The notes below the pieces were generated by a model, which did no database searches, was not told the DNA's origin, and saw nothing but the letters and a program-made list of their open reading frames with translations. Position numbers and translations under genes: made by a program. From Streptomyces sp. BHT-5-2 (GTDB lineage: Bacteria; Actinomycetota; Actinomycetes; Streptomycetales; Streptomycetaceae), in contig NZ_CP081496.1 of assembly GCF_019774615.1 (NCBI RefSeq), positions 1,612,001 through 1,676,000 on the forward strand: 64,000 nt of DNA. Reading direction: 5' to 3'. This document shows positions 48,830 to 57,888 of this stretch, piece after piece. Position 1 is the stretch's first letter, and every line of letters starts with the position of its first letter.

Positions 48830-49387
48830 TTACGTGGCGGGCGCGGGTGTGGGGGTGCCGGCGGCGGTGGCCAGGTGGGTCATGGCCGTGCGGAGGTCGG
48901 TGAGCGTGGGCTCGTCGGTGACGCGCTCGGTCCTGGGGTCGATCTTCGGGCCGATGGCGGGGATCTCACGGCAGGCGTCCGCGATGACGTTGCCGGTCAT
49001 CATGCGCAGGGTTTCCCGGAGTTGGGCGTTGGCGTGGTCACCGCCGGTGGGGAACGGGGAGGCGGTGATCACGGCGATCGGCTTCCCGACGCATTCGCCG
49101 CTGCTGACCAGCCAGTCGAGGGCGTTCTTGAGGGCGCCGGGGACGCCGTGCGCGTACTCCGGGCTGACGATCAGCAGCGCGTCGGCCCGGGCGACGGCGG
49201 TCCGCAGGGCGGCGACGGGGGCGGGCGGGGTGGCGTCCTCGCCGTCCAGGTCGGGGTTGAAGTGCGGGAGCGCGCCGATGTCCGCGGTGCCGGCCGGGCC
49301 GTCGAAGAGTTCCAGGGCGGAGCGCAGGACGGCGCCGTTGGAGGAGCGGGCGCGGAGGCTGCCGGAGAGGGCCAGGAGGCGGGTCAT
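48830..49387 (-). CDS. NADPH-dependent FMN reductase
   Basis: 185 aa flavodoxin-like quinone/azo reductase family: LLALSGSLRARSSNGAVLRS phosphate loop, ADALLIVSPEYAHGVPGALK NALDW FMN loop and KPIAVITASPF. Members reduce quinones, chromate or azo compounds with NAD(P)H. Monocistronic, divergent from the two-component operon. Confidence 0.92.
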   Translation of the reverse strand: MTRLLALSGSLRARSSNGAVLRSALELFDGPAGTADIGALPHFNPDLDGEDATPPAPVAALRTAVARADALLIVSPEYAHGVPGALKNALDWLVSSGECVGKPIAVITASPFPTGGDHANAQLRETLRMMTGNVIADACREIPAIGPKIDPRTERVTDEPTLTDLRTAMTHLATAAGTPTPAPAT

Positions 49388-49574
49388 GGGGAGGACGTTA
49401 CGGGGAGTTGGGGGACGGTGGGGGTGCTTGGGGAGAGGCGCAGGTCAGGGGGATTGTCAGTGGTGGGTGTCATGCTGAAGGAAGAGTGATCGGCATGGGC
49501 CGCGCGGGGGCCCCGGTCGGTTGTGACGGGGTGGGGCAGGTGTGTCCTGCGGGCTTGACCGAAGGGAGGGGAGA

Positions 49575-49614
49575 TTCTCAGGAGATTCACAGGAACCGGC
49601 AAGGGAGCTTTCAG
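49575..49614 (+). promoter_or_regulatory. Four 11-bp-phased heptamers upstream of response-regulator gene
   Basis: Heptamers TTCTCAG, TTCACAG, CGGCAAG and CTTTCAG start at 49575, 49586, 49597 and 49608, exactly 11 bp apart. This resembles OmpR/PhoB-type binding arrays. Ten nt later CAGGCT (49625-49630) could be the -10 element, 7 nt before the ATG. Confidence 0.75.
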
Positions 49615-49637
49615 AGGGCCGGGTCAGGCTCCCTGCC

Positions 49638-50468
49638 ATGACCGTGACTTCGTCGACGTCCTCAACTACGCGCCGTGTGGCGACTTCGGGCTCGTCCTCC
49701 AGGGGAGCGGCCGGTAAGGCAGCCGGCAAGACGCCCGGGCAGGGCCCCGGCAAGCAGCCGGAGCTGTTGCGGGCCGACGGCAGCCCCGTGCGGGTGCTCG
49801 TGGTGGACGACGAGTCCTCGCTCGCGGACCTGTTGTCGCTGGCGCTGCGTTACGAGGGATGGGCCATCAAGGCGGAGGGCGACGGCGCGGGGGCGCTGCG
49901 GTGCGCCCGGAGCTGGCGGCCGGACGCGGTGGTGCTCGATGTGATGCTGCCGGACATGGACGGGCTGACGGTCCTCGCCCGGCTGCGGAACGAACTGCCG
50001 GACGTACCGGTGCTGTTCCTGACCGCCAAGGACGCGGTCGAGGACCGGATCGCCGGGCTGACGGCGGGGGGCGACGACTACGTCACCAAGCCGTTCAGCC
50101 TGGAGGAGGTGGTGGCCCGGCTGCGCGGGTTGCTGCGGCGGGCGGGCGCGGCCGCGGTGCGCAGTGAGTCGCTGCTGACCGTGGGCGATCTGGTGCTGGA
50201 CGAGGACAGCCACGAGGTGTGGCGGGACGGCCAGGACATCCATCTGACCGCCACGGAGTTCGAGTTGCTGCGGTATCTGATGCGCAATCCGCGGCGGGTG
50301 CTGAGCAAGACGCAGATTCTGGACCGGGTGTGGAGCTATGACTTCGGAGGGCAGGCCAATGTCGTCGAACTGTATATCTCGTATCTGAGGCGGAAGATCG
50401 ACGCCGGACGGGAGCCGATGATCCACACCCGGCGGGGTGCGGGCTATCTGATCAAGCCGGTCGGGTAA
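49638..50468 (+). CDS. OmpR/PhoB-family response regulator
   Basis: 276 aa. A 50-residue Ser/Thr/Gly leader precedes the receiver: acidic pocket VLVVDDESSL, phospho-acceptor in VVLDVMLPDMDGL, Lys in YVTKPFSLEE. The C-terminal winged helix (ATEFELLRYLMRNPRRVLSK, ANVVELYISYLRRKIDAGRE, RRGAGYLIKPVG) binds direct repeats. The kinase gene starts 5 bp later. The ATG at 49638 has a weak ribosome binding site and probably lies at the mRNA 5' end. Own promoter carries four 11-bp-phased repeats, pointing to autoregulation. Confidence 0.92.
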   Translation: MTVTSSTSSTTRRVATSGSSSRGAAGKAAGKTPGQGPGKQPELLRADGSPVRVLVVDDESSLADLLSLALRYEGWAIKAEGDGAGALRCARSWRPDAVVLDVMLPDMDGLTVLARLRNELPDVPVLFLTAKDAVEDRIAGLTAGGDDYVTKPFSLEEVVARLRGLLRRAGAAAVRSESLLTVGDLVLDEDSHEVWRDGQDIHLTATEFELLRYLMRNPRRVLSKTQILDRVWSYDFGGQANVVELYISYLRRKIDAGREPMIHTRRGAGYLIKPVG

Positions 50469-50473
50469 CGATC

Positions 50474-52282
50474 GTGGGCTCTTTGGGGTCTTCACGGCTT
50501 TCGGGGTCTGTTGGGCCTTCGGGGACTGCTGGGCTTTCGGCGGAGGCTGTGCGTGCCGGGTCGGGCTTCGGCGGCAGTGCCGGTGACCGTGTCGGTCCGG
50601 GCGCGGACCCGGACCCCGGTCCCGGTCACGACCCCGGTCACGGCCCCGGTCCCCGTCCTGGCGCGGGCCTCGGGGCCGGCGTGAGCCCCGACGGTGCCGG
50701 CGACGGCGACGGTGCCGCGGACGGCGCCAGGTCCGGCCCCCGGAGCAGTGGCGGGCGTCGGCGGCGTCGGCGCTGGACGTTGCGGACGCGGCTCGTGGTG
50801 TCGGCGGTGGCGTTGATCGCCGTCGTGGCCGCGGTGATCAGCACGGTGACCGCGATTGCGCTGCATGCGTATCTGCAAGGGCAGTTGGACGGCCGGTTGC
50901 GCGAGGGCATCGGGCGGGCGATGGCGCCGCGGCCGCACGATCCGTTGCGGGACGAGGGGCTGGAGTTCGTGGCGCTGCCCGGTCAGCAGCCGGGGACGGT
51001 GGGGGCCCGGGTCCGGCCGGACGGCACGTTCGAGGGCGGTGCGCGGATGAACCACTCGACGAGCCGGCTGCCGTCGGACCGGCTGACCCCGTTGGACGAC
51101 GACCAGCTCGCGGCGCTGGCCGGGGTGCCCCGGGACGGTCGTCAGCACAGCACCGACGTGCCCGGGCTCGGACCGTACCGCGTGCAGTACGCCAAGAACG
51201 GCGCGCTGGTGCTGGGGATTCCGCTCACCGAGGTGAACGACACGGTCGGGCGGCTGGTGCTCATCGAGTGCTGTGTGACGGTCGCCGGGCTGGTCGCGGC
51301 CGGGATCGCCGGCTCGGCCATGGTCGGGATCGCGCTGCGCCCGCTGCGGCGGGTCGCCGCGACCGCGACCCGGGTGTCCGAACTCCCGCTCCACCAGGGC
51401 GAGGTCGCCCTGCACGTCCGCGTCCCCGCCGCCGAGGCCGATGCACGTACGGAGGTGGGGCAGGTCGGGGCGGCGCTCAACCGCATGCTGGGGCACGTCG
51501 GTTCGGCGCTCTCGGCGCGTCAGGAGAGCGAGACGCGGGTACGGCGGTTCGTCGCCGATGCCAGTCATGAGCTGCGGACCCCGCTGGCGTCGATACGGGG
51601 CTACGCCGAGCTGACCCGCCGCGGCAAGGAGCGGCCCGGCCCGGAGACCCGGCATGCGCTGGGGCGGATCGAGTCCGAGGCGGAGCGGATGACCGGGCTG
51701 GTGGAGGACCTGCTGCTGCTCGCCCGGCTCGACTCCGGGCGCCCGCTCTCGTACGCCACGGTGGACCTCTCGCCGCTGGTGGTGGACGCGGTGAGCGACG
51801 CGCGGGCGGCCGGCCCCGACCACCGTTGGCGCCTGGAACTCCCGGAAGCGGACCACCCCGCGCTGGTGCACGGGGACGCCGACCGGCTGCATCAGATCCT
51901 GGTCAACCTGCTGGCCAACGCGCGTACGCACACACCCGAGGGGACGACGGTGACGGCCCGGGTGCGGACCCTGGGGCCCGCGGCGCGCGGCCCGGGTGCG
52001 GGGGCCGGCAGTGGCGCGGGCGACGCGGTCCAGCTGGAGGTCGAGGACGACGGGCCGGGGGTTCCGGCCGGGTTGCTGCCGCATGTCTTCGAACGGTTCG
52101 CGCGGGGCGACGCATCCCGGTCGCGCACCACGGGGAGCGGCCGGAGCGGGGGCAGTACGGGGCTGGGGCTGGCCATCGTGCAGGCGGTGGTGGCCGCGCA
52201 CGGCGGGACGGTCGCGGTGGCGAGCGGGCCGGGGCGGACGGTGTTCACGGTGACGCTGCCCGGCAGCACGCGGGCCCGTTAG
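50474..52282 (+). CDS. Membrane sensor histidine kinase
   Basis: 602 aa. Residues 1-105 are a Gly/Pro/Asp-rich, poorly conserved cytoplasmic tail (DPGPGHDPGHGPGPRPGAG). TM1 at about 115-138 (LVVSAVALIAVVAAVISTV), an extracytoplasmic sensor loop of about 115 residues, TM2 at about 258-280 (VTVAGLVAAGIAGSAMVGI), HAMP, HisKA with SHELRTPLASIRGYAEL, and HATPase (LLANARTHTPEG, EDDGPGVPAGL, GGSTGLGLAIVQAV). A conserved orthodox kinase. GTG start 5 bp after the regulator stop. The Gly/Pro tail derives from GGTCCC/GGTCAC-type hexanucleotide repetition. Confidence 0.92.
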   Translation: MGSLGSSRLSGSVGPSGTAGLSAEAVRAGSGFGGSAGDRVGPGADPDPGPGHDPGHGPGPRPGAGLGAGVSPDGAGDGDGAADGARSGPRSSGGRRRRRRWTLRTRLVVSAVALIAVVAAVISTVTAIALHAYLQGQLDGRLREGIGRAMAPRPHDPLRDEGLEFVALPGQQPGTVGARVRPDGTFEGGARMNHSTSRLPSDRLTPLDDDQLAALAGVPRDGRQHSTDVPGLGPYRVQYAKNGALVLGIPLTEVNDTVGRLVLIECCVTVAGLVAAGIAGSAMVGIALRPLRRVAATATRVSELPLHQGEVALHVRVPAAEADARTEVGQVGAALNRMLGHVGSALSARQESETRVRRFVADASHELRTPLASIRGYAELTRRGKERPGPETRHALGRIESEAERMTGLVEDLLLLARLDSGRPLSYATVDLSPLVVDAVSDARAAGPDHRWRLELPEADHPALVHGDADRLHQILVNLLANARTHTPEGTTVTARVRTLGPAARGPGAGAGSGAGDAVQLEVEDDGPGVPAGLLPHVFERFARGDASRSRTTGSGRSGGSTGLGLAIVQAVVAAHGGTVAVASGPGRTVFTVTLPGSTRAR

Positions 52283-52368
52283 TCCCCCGACCCCGACCCC
52301 GACCCGCCCCGCGCCTCGTCCTCCGGGCCGGGACCCGCATCACCTCCTGCCGCACCTCCCACCCCCGA

Positions 52369-52408
52369 CTCACAGCTTGCGCACAGGCGCACCACACGGC
52401 CGTGACAG
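52369..52408 (+). promoter_or_regulatory. Four 11-bp-phased heptamers upstream of GT2-GtrA gene
   Basis: CTCACAG, CGCACAG, ACCACAC and GTGACAG start at 52369, 52380, 52391 and 52402, exactly 11 bp apart. Ten nt later GAGCGT (52419-52424) could be the -10, 6 nt before the ATG. The arrangement copies that before the response-regulator gene. Confidence 0.75.
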
Positions 52409-52430
52409 GGCGATTGGCGAGCGTCGTGGC

Positions 52431-53792
52431 ATGACCACGCCTTCGCCGACCCCGACCCGGACGCCGTTGGGTTCCCTGCCACCGCGCGAGCATCTGCGTC
52501 CCGGCCAGACCGAGACCGTCCTCGATGTGGTGATCCCCGTCTACAACGAGGAGAAGGATCTGGAACCCTGTGTGCGCCGGCTGCACGACCACCTGAGCCG
52601 CACCTTCCCCTACGGGTTCCGGATCACCATCGCGGACAACGCGAGCACCGACGACACACCCCGGATCGCCGCCCGGCTGGACGACCAGATGGACCACGTC
52701 ACCGCCGTACGGCTGGAGCAGAAGGGGCGCGGGCGGGCGCTGCGCACGGTGTGGTCGCTGTCCGATGCGCCGGTGCTGGCCTATATGGACGTCGATCTGT
52801 CCACCGACCTCAACGCGCTGCTGCCGCTGGTGGCGCCGCTGATCTCTGGGCACTCCGACCTGGCGATCGGGACCCGGCTCAGCCGGAGCGCGCGGGTGGT
52901 CCGCGGGCCCAAGCGGGAGTTCGTCTCGCGCACCTACAACCTCATCCTGCGGGGCTCGTTGGCCGCGCGCTTCTCCGACGCGCAGTGCGGATTCAAGGCG
53001 ATCCGCGGTGATGTCGCGGGCCGGCTGCTGCCGATGATCGAGGACGTCGGGTGGTTCTTCGACACCGAGATGCTGGTGCTGGCCGAACGGGCCGGGCTGC
53101 GCATCCACGAGGTGCCGGTGGACTGGGTGGACGACCCGGACAGCACCGTGCACCTCGTGCGGACCGCGACCGACGACCTCAAGGGCGTCTGGCGGGTGGG
53201 CCGGGCGCTGGCGACCGGTGCGCTGCCGCTGGACCGGCTGGCCCGGCCGTTCGGCGACGACCCCCGGGACCGGGAACTCTCCGGGGTGCCGGGCGGGCTG
53301 GCCCGTCAGGTCGTCGGGTTCGCCGTCGTCGGGGCGCTGAGCACGCTGCTCTACCTCGGCCTCTACTCCCTCTTCCGGCTGGGGGTCGGCCCCCAAGTGG
53401 CCAACGCGGGTGCCCTGTTGGTGTCGGCGCTCGCCAACACGTCCGCCAACCGGCGGCTGACGTTCGGGGTGCGCGGGCGGGAGCGGGCGGTCCGCCACCA
53501 GGCGCAGGGCCTGGTGGTCTTCGCCATCGGGCTGGCGCTGACCAGCGGGTCGCTCGCGGCCCTGGACGCCGCCACCGTCAGTCCCTCGCACACCAGCGAG
53601 CTGACCGTCCTGGTGGCCGCCAACCTCGCGGCCACGGTGCTGCGCTTCCTGCTCTTCCGCGCCTGGGTGTTCCCGGAGCGCGAGCGGCGCGCGCACGACG
53701 AGCAGCAGCCGGGGGCGGGGCGGGACGCGTACGACGCGAACGGCCCCCGCGGCCCGCACGACTGTGACGACCTCAGCAGGAGCGCTCGGTGA
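52431..53792 (+). CDS. Bifunctional GT2 glycosyltransferase / GtrA-like membrane protein
   Basis: 453 aa. About 25-260: GT-A fold of the dolichyl/polyprenyl-phosphate sugar synthase type (DVVIPVYNEEKDLEPCVRRL, NASTDDTPRIAARL, LAYMDVDLSTDL with the metal DxD). About 285-415: GtrA domain of four helices (GFAVVGALSTLLYLGLYSLF, ANTSANRRLTFGVRG, TVLRFLLFRAWVF). The first makes a polyprenyl-phosphate sugar, the second is linked to moving it across the membrane. No ribosome binding site; ATG probably at the mRNA 5' end. The GT39 gene follows 57 bp later. Confidence 0.92.
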   Translation: MTTPSPTPTRTPLGSLPPREHLRPGQTETVLDVVIPVYNEEKDLEPCVRRLHDHLSRTFPYGFRITIADNASTDDTPRIAARLDDQMDHVTAVRLEQKGRGRALRTVWSLSDAPVLAYMDVDLSTDLNALLPLVAPLISGHSDLAIGTRLSRSARVVRGPKREFVSRTYNLILRGSLAARFSDAQCGFKAIRGDVAGRLLPMIEDVGWFFDTEMLVLAERAGLRIHEVPVDWVDDPDSTVHLVRTATDDLKGVWRVGRALATGALPLDRLARPFGDDPRDRELSGVPGGLARQVVGFAVVGALSTLLYLGLYSLFRLGVGPQVANAGALLVSALANTSANRRLTFGVRGRERAVRHQAQGLVVFAIGLALTSGSLAALDAATVSPSHTSELTVLVAANLAATVLRFLLFRAWVFPERERRAHDEQQPGAGRDAYDANGPRGPHDCDDLSRSAR

Positions 53793-53849
53793 GCCGCCGA
53801 CCGCAAACCCCCCGACCCCCCGATCCGACAACCCCCCCAGGAGCAAGGA

Positions 53850-56072
53850 ATGGCCCCCGACAGGGCAGCGGAGAGTACGGGGCGGTCCGGCCCCGAAGAG
53901 TCGCCGGCGCGGCGCGGCCTCGTGCAGCGGATCGTGTCGGGGCACCCGGAGGACCCGCGGTGGGCACGGCCGGCGCTGTGCGCGCTGCTGGCGGTCACCT
54001 TGGTGCTCTACCTCTGGGACCTGTCCGCGTCGAAGTACGCCAACCAGTTCTACTCGGCCGCCGTGCAGGCCGGCAGCGTCAGCTGGAAGGCGTTCTTCTT
54101 CGGCTCCTCGGACGCGGCCAACTCCATCACCGTGGACAAACCGCCGGCCTCGCTCTGGCCGATGGCGCTCTCGGTGCGGCTCTTCGGGCTCAGCTCGTGG
54201 GCGATCCTGGTGCCCGAGGCGCTGATGGGTGTCACCACGGTCGGGGTGCTCTACGCGGCGGTGCGGCGCCGGTTCGGGGCGGCGGCGGGGCTGCTGTCGG
54301 CGGGGGTGCTGGCGATCACGCCGGTCGCCGCGCTGATGTTCCGCTTCAACAACCCGGACGCGATGCTGTGTCTGCTGATGGTCTGCGCGGTCGCCTGCGT
54401 GCTGCGCGCCCTGGAGGCGGGCCGGACGAAGTGGCTGGTGCTGGCCGGGGTCTGCTTCGGGCTGGGCTTTCTCACCAAGACCCTGCAGGCGTGGCTGATC
54501 CTGCCGGCGCCGGTTGTGGTCTACGCGTGCTGTGCGCCGGTGCGGTTGCGCCGGCGGCTGGGGCAGCTGCTGCTGGCCGGGCTGGCACTCGTCGGCACCG
54601 GCGGCTGGTGGGTGGCGATCGTCGAGCTGCTGCCGGCGTCGGCGCGCCCCTACGTGGGCGGCTCGCAGACCAACAGCTTCCTTGAGCTGACCTTCGGCTA
54701 CAACGGCTTCGGGCGGATCGACGGCAACGAGCGCGGCAGCGTCGGCGGCGGTCACGGCGGCGGCGCCGGTGGCCGCGGCGGTGGCTGGGGCCAGACCGGC
54801 CTGACCCGGCTGTTCTCCTCGGACATGGGCGGTCAGATCTCCTGGCTGCTGCCCGCCGCACTGATCCTGCTGGTGGTGGCGGTGTGCGTGCTGTGGCGGG
54901 CGCGGCGCGCGGTGGCGGCCGAACAGGCGGCCCAGCGTGCGGAGTTCCTGGTGTGGGGCGGCGCGCTGCTGATGACGTTCACGATCTTCAGCTTCATGTC
55001 CGGGATCTTCCACCAGTACTACAACATCGCGCTGTCCCCGTACATCGCGGCGCTGGTCGGTATGGGGTCGGTGCTGGTGTGGCGGCGCGGCGGACGGCTC
55101 GCGCGGATCGTGCCGGCCGTGGTCGTCGCGGTGACGGCCGTCTGGTCGTACGTGCTGCTGGACCGGTCGCCGCAGTGGCTGCCGTGGCTGCGGTGGACGG
55201 TGCTGGTGCTCGGCCTGCTGGCGGCGCTGGGACTTCTGCTGTCGGCAGGGGCGGGCGCGCGGGACGGCCGGGAGCCGGAGCGGGTCGCGGGGCCGGCGCG
55301 GCGGCGGGCCGGTGTCGTGGCCGGTGTGGCGGCGGGGCTCGGTGTGGCCACCGCGCTGGCCGGACCGCTCGCGTACACCCTGGACACCATCAACACCGCC
55401 AAGGGCGGCTCGATCATCGTCGCAGGCCCCGCGGTCCAGGGCGGCCGCGGCTTCCCCGGCGGTGGCGGCCAGAAGTGGATGTTCGGGCGGGGCGGAAACA
55501 AGGGCGGCATGCCGGGCGGCGCCGGCGGCCGGCGTGCGGGAGCCCAGGGCCTCCCCGGCGGACAGGGCTTCCCCGGCGCCGCCGAGCGCGCCGCCCGGAT
55601 GCGTGGCGCCGGCGGCATGGGCGGCCTGCTCGACGGCGCCTCGGTGAGCCCCGCGGCCGAGCGCCTGGTGGAGCGGAACGCCGACAGGTACACCTGGGCC
55701 GCCGCGGCCGTCGGCTCCCAGAACGCCGCGAGCTACCAACTGGCCACCCAGAAGCCGGTGATGGCGATCGGCGGCTTCAACGGCAGCGACCCGTCGCCGA
55801 CCCTCGCCCAGTTCCAGCGCTATGTGGCGGCGGGGAGAATCCACTATTTCATCGCCGGCGGGCGGGACGGCGGCGGCTTCCGCGGCGCCCGCGCCACCCA
55901 GGGCGGCGCGGCCGGTCGGACGGCCCCCGGCGGCGGCTTCGGCGGCGGCTTCGGAAAGCAGGGCCCCGCCTCCCAGATCAGCGCCTGGATCGAGAAGAAC
56001 TTCAAGAAGGTCACCGTCGGCGGCGCCACCTTCTACGACCTGACCCGACGAAAGGGGCAGCAAGACGGATAG
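53850..56072 (+). CDS. GT39/ArnT-like membrane glycosyltransferase with Gly-rich loops
   Basis: 740 aa GT-C enzyme of the PMT_2/ArnT class, with around ten membrane segments. N-terminal lumenal-type loop carries the acidic LWDLSASKYANQFYSAAVQA and ITVDKPPASLWPMA. Members move a sugar from a polyprenyl-phosphate carrier to a lipid, polymer or protein outside the membrane. Three Gly-rich insertions occur (GGGHGGGAGGRGGGWGQ at about 295, a long GFPGGGGQ-type stretch at about 530-590, GGGFGGGFGKQ near 700). A soluble C-terminal domain (AAAAVGSQNAASYQLATQKP) ends the protein. ATG preceded by AGGAGCAAGGA. Confidence 0.9.
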   Translation: MAPDRAAESTGRSGPEESPARRGLVQRIVSGHPEDPRWARPALCALLAVTLVLYLWDLSASKYANQFYSAAVQAGSVSWKAFFFGSSDAANSITVDKPPASLWPMALSVRLFGLSSWAILVPEALMGVTTVGVLYAAVRRRFGAAAGLLSAGVLAITPVAALMFRFNNPDAMLCLLMVCAVACVLRALEAGRTKWLVLAGVCFGLGFLTKTLQAWLILPAPVVVYACCAPVRLRRRLGQLLLAGLALVGTGGWWVAIVELLPASARPYVGGSQTNSFLELTFGYNGFGRIDGNERGSVGGGHGGGAGGRGGGWGQTGLTRLFSSDMGGQISWLLPAALILLVVAVCVLWRARRAVAAEQAAQRAEFLVWGGALLMTFTIFSFMSGIFHQYYNIALSPYIAALVGMGSVLVWRRGGRLARIVPAVVVAVTAVWSYVLLDRSPQWLPWLRWTVLVLGLLAALGLLLSAGAGARDGREPERVAGPARRRAGVVAGVAAGLGVATALAGPLAYTLDTINTAKGGSIIVAGPAVQGGRGFPGGGGQKWMFGRGGNKGGMPGGAGGRRAGAQGLPGGQGFPGAAERAARMRGAGGMGGLLDGASVSPAAERLVERNADRYTWAAAAVGSQNAASYQLATQKPVMAIGGFNGSDPSPTLAQFQRYVAAGRIHYFIAGGRDGGGFRGARATQGGAAGRTAPGGGFGGGFGKQGPASQISAWIEKNFKKVTVGGATFYDLTRRKGQQDG

Positions 56073-56126
56073 CGAAGGGGGGCGCGCCCGCCTCGCAAAC
56101 AAATCAAATTTACAGCGTATAACGCC

Positions 56127-56164
56127 CCCTGTACGGTGTACGTCTCCGCTCGCACCGTACAGGG
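56127..56164. promoter_or_regulatory. 12-bp inverted repeat at MFS gene start
   Basis: CCCTGTACGGTG and CACCGTACAGGG are perfect inverted copies, separated by 14 bp. The first arm runs into a smaller palindrome GTAC-GGT-GTAC. The second arm includes part of the ribosome binding site. Candidate binding site of the TetR protein encoded after the pump. Confidence 0.6.
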
Positions 56165-56171
56165 AGCTCGT

Positions 56172-57782
56172 ATGCCCACCGTGGCCCCCGACGCCCAAGC
56201 CACCAGCCTCCGGCCACCGGGCCGGCCGGCCACCCGCTGGCTGATCCTGGCCGTCATCTGCATCGCGCAACTCACCGTCGTCCTCGACAACACCGTGCTC
56301 AACGTCGCCGTCCCCTCCCTCACCGAGGAACTGGGCGCGACCACCGCCGACGTCCAGTGGATGCTCAACGCCTATTCCCTGGTCCAGTCCGGGCTGCTGC
56401 TGATAGCCGGCAACTCCGCCGACCGCTACGGCCGCAAGAAGATGCTCGCCGTCGGCCTGGCGCTGTTCGGAGTCGCGTCGCTCGGCGCCACCCTCGCCCA
56501 GTCGCCCGGCCAACTGATCGGCGCCCGCGCCGGCATGGGCATCGGCGGCGCGCTGCTGGTGACCACCACCCTCGCCGTCGTGATGCAGATCTTCGACGAC
56601 GAGGAGCGCCCCAAGGCGATCGGCATCTGGAGCTCGGTGAACTCCCTGGGCTTCGCCGCCGGGCCGCTGATCGGCGGCACGCTGCTCGACCACTTCTGGT
56701 GGGGCTCGCTGTTCCTGGTCAACCTCCCGGTCGCGGGGATCGCCCTGGTGGCCGTGCTCGCCCTCGTTCCCGAGTCCAAGAGCCGCGGCGGCGACCGGCC
56801 GGACGTGCTGGGCGCCCTGCTGTCGATGGTCGGCATGGTCGGGGTGGTCTTCGCGATCATCTCCGGCCCGGTGGACGGCTGGCTGTCGCAGCGGGTGCTG
56901 CTCTCGGCCGCGGTCGGCGTCGTCGGCCTGGCGCTCTTCGCCCTGTGGGAGCTGCGGATCCCGTACCCCATGCTGGACATGCACTTCTTCCGCAACCGCC
57001 GGTTCATCGGCGCGGTCTCCGGCGGCATCCTGGTCGCCTTCGGACTGGGCGGCTCGATGTTCCTGCTCACCCAGCACATCCAACTGGTGCTCGGCTACGG
57101 CCCGTTGGACGCCGGTCTGCGGATGGCGCCGCTCGCGCTCACCGTCGTGGTGCTCAACTTCACCGGGCTGGGCGCCCGTCTGATGCCGCGGTTCGGCACC
57201 CCCGGCATGATCGTCTCCGGGATGACCCTGCTGGCCGGCGGCCTGGCGGCGATCTCGCTGCTCGGCGGCCACAGCTACGGCGGGATGCTGTTCGGCCTGA
57301 TCGTCATGGGCGTCGGGGTGTCGATCGCGATGCCGACGATGGCCAACGCCATCATGTCCGCGATCCCGCCCGCCAAGGCCGGGGTCGGCGCCGGCGTCAA
57401 CGGCACCCTGATGGAGTTCGGCCAGGGCCTGGGCGTCGCGGTGCTCGGCGCGGTCCTCAACTCCCGCTTCGCCGCGCTGCTCCCGATGGTCGCCGCGGGC
57501 GCCGGCTCGCTCTCCGCGGCCCTGGGCCGTACGCACACGGCCGAGCAGCGCACCGCCGTCCACGACGCCTTCGCGGCCGGCATCGGCACCAGCCAGCTGG
57601 TCGGTGCGGCGGCCGTCTTCCTCGGCGGACTGCTCGCCGCGGTCCTGCTGCGCCGGGCGGAACGCGCCGGGACCGAGGCCGACGGTGCGGGTGGCACGCC
57701 CCAGGGGCCGGACCAGGCGGAGGGAGCCGTCGCGCCCACCGAGCCCGCGGGCCCCAACCCGGCCCCCGCCCCGGCCGAATAG
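56172..57782 (+). CDS. MFS drug exporter, DHA2 (EmrB/QacA) family
   Basis: 536 aa, 14 membrane segments expected. Motifs: LTVVLDNTVLNVAVPSLTEE (motif D1), NSADRYGRKKMLAVG (motif A) and GPLIGGTLLDHFWWGSLF (motif C, antiporter). Typical proton-driven exporter of hydrophobic drugs or secondary metabolites. ATG at 56172 has GGGAG at 5 nt; an ATG at 56136 falls in the operator. A TetR gene follows co-directionally at 57889 and probably represses the pump. Confidence 0.92.
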   Translation: MPTVAPDAQATSLRPPGRPATRWLILAVICIAQLTVVLDNTVLNVAVPSLTEELGATTADVQWMLNAYSLVQSGLLLIAGNSADRYGRKKMLAVGLALFGVASLGATLAQSPGQLIGARAGMGIGGALLVTTTLAVVMQIFDDEERPKAIGIWSSVNSLGFAAGPLIGGTLLDHFWWGSLFLVNLPVAGIALVAVLALVPESKSRGGDRPDVLGALLSMVGMVGVVFAIISGPVDGWLSQRVLLSAAVGVVGLALFALWELRIPYPMLDMHFFRNRRFIGAVSGGILVAFGLGGSMFLLTQHIQLVLGYGPLDAGLRMAPLALTVVVLNFTGLGARLMPRFGTPGMIVSGMTLLAGGLAAISLLGGHSYGGMLFGLIVMGVGVSIAMPTMANAIMSAIPPAKAGVGAGVNGTLMEFGQGLGVAVLGAVLNSRFAALLPMVAAGAGSLSAALGRTHTAEQRTAVHDAFAAGIGTSQLVGAAAVFLGGLLAAVLLRRAERAGTEADGAGGTPQGPDQAEGAVAPTEPAGPNPAPAPAE

Positions 57783-57888
57783 CATCGTTGCCGGACGGGA
57801 CGGTTCCGCCCGTCCCGTCCGGACCGGCGGCCGTCCCGAGGGACACGGCCGCGGGCCCCGCACCCCGCACGACCCGAGGAAGGGCGCC

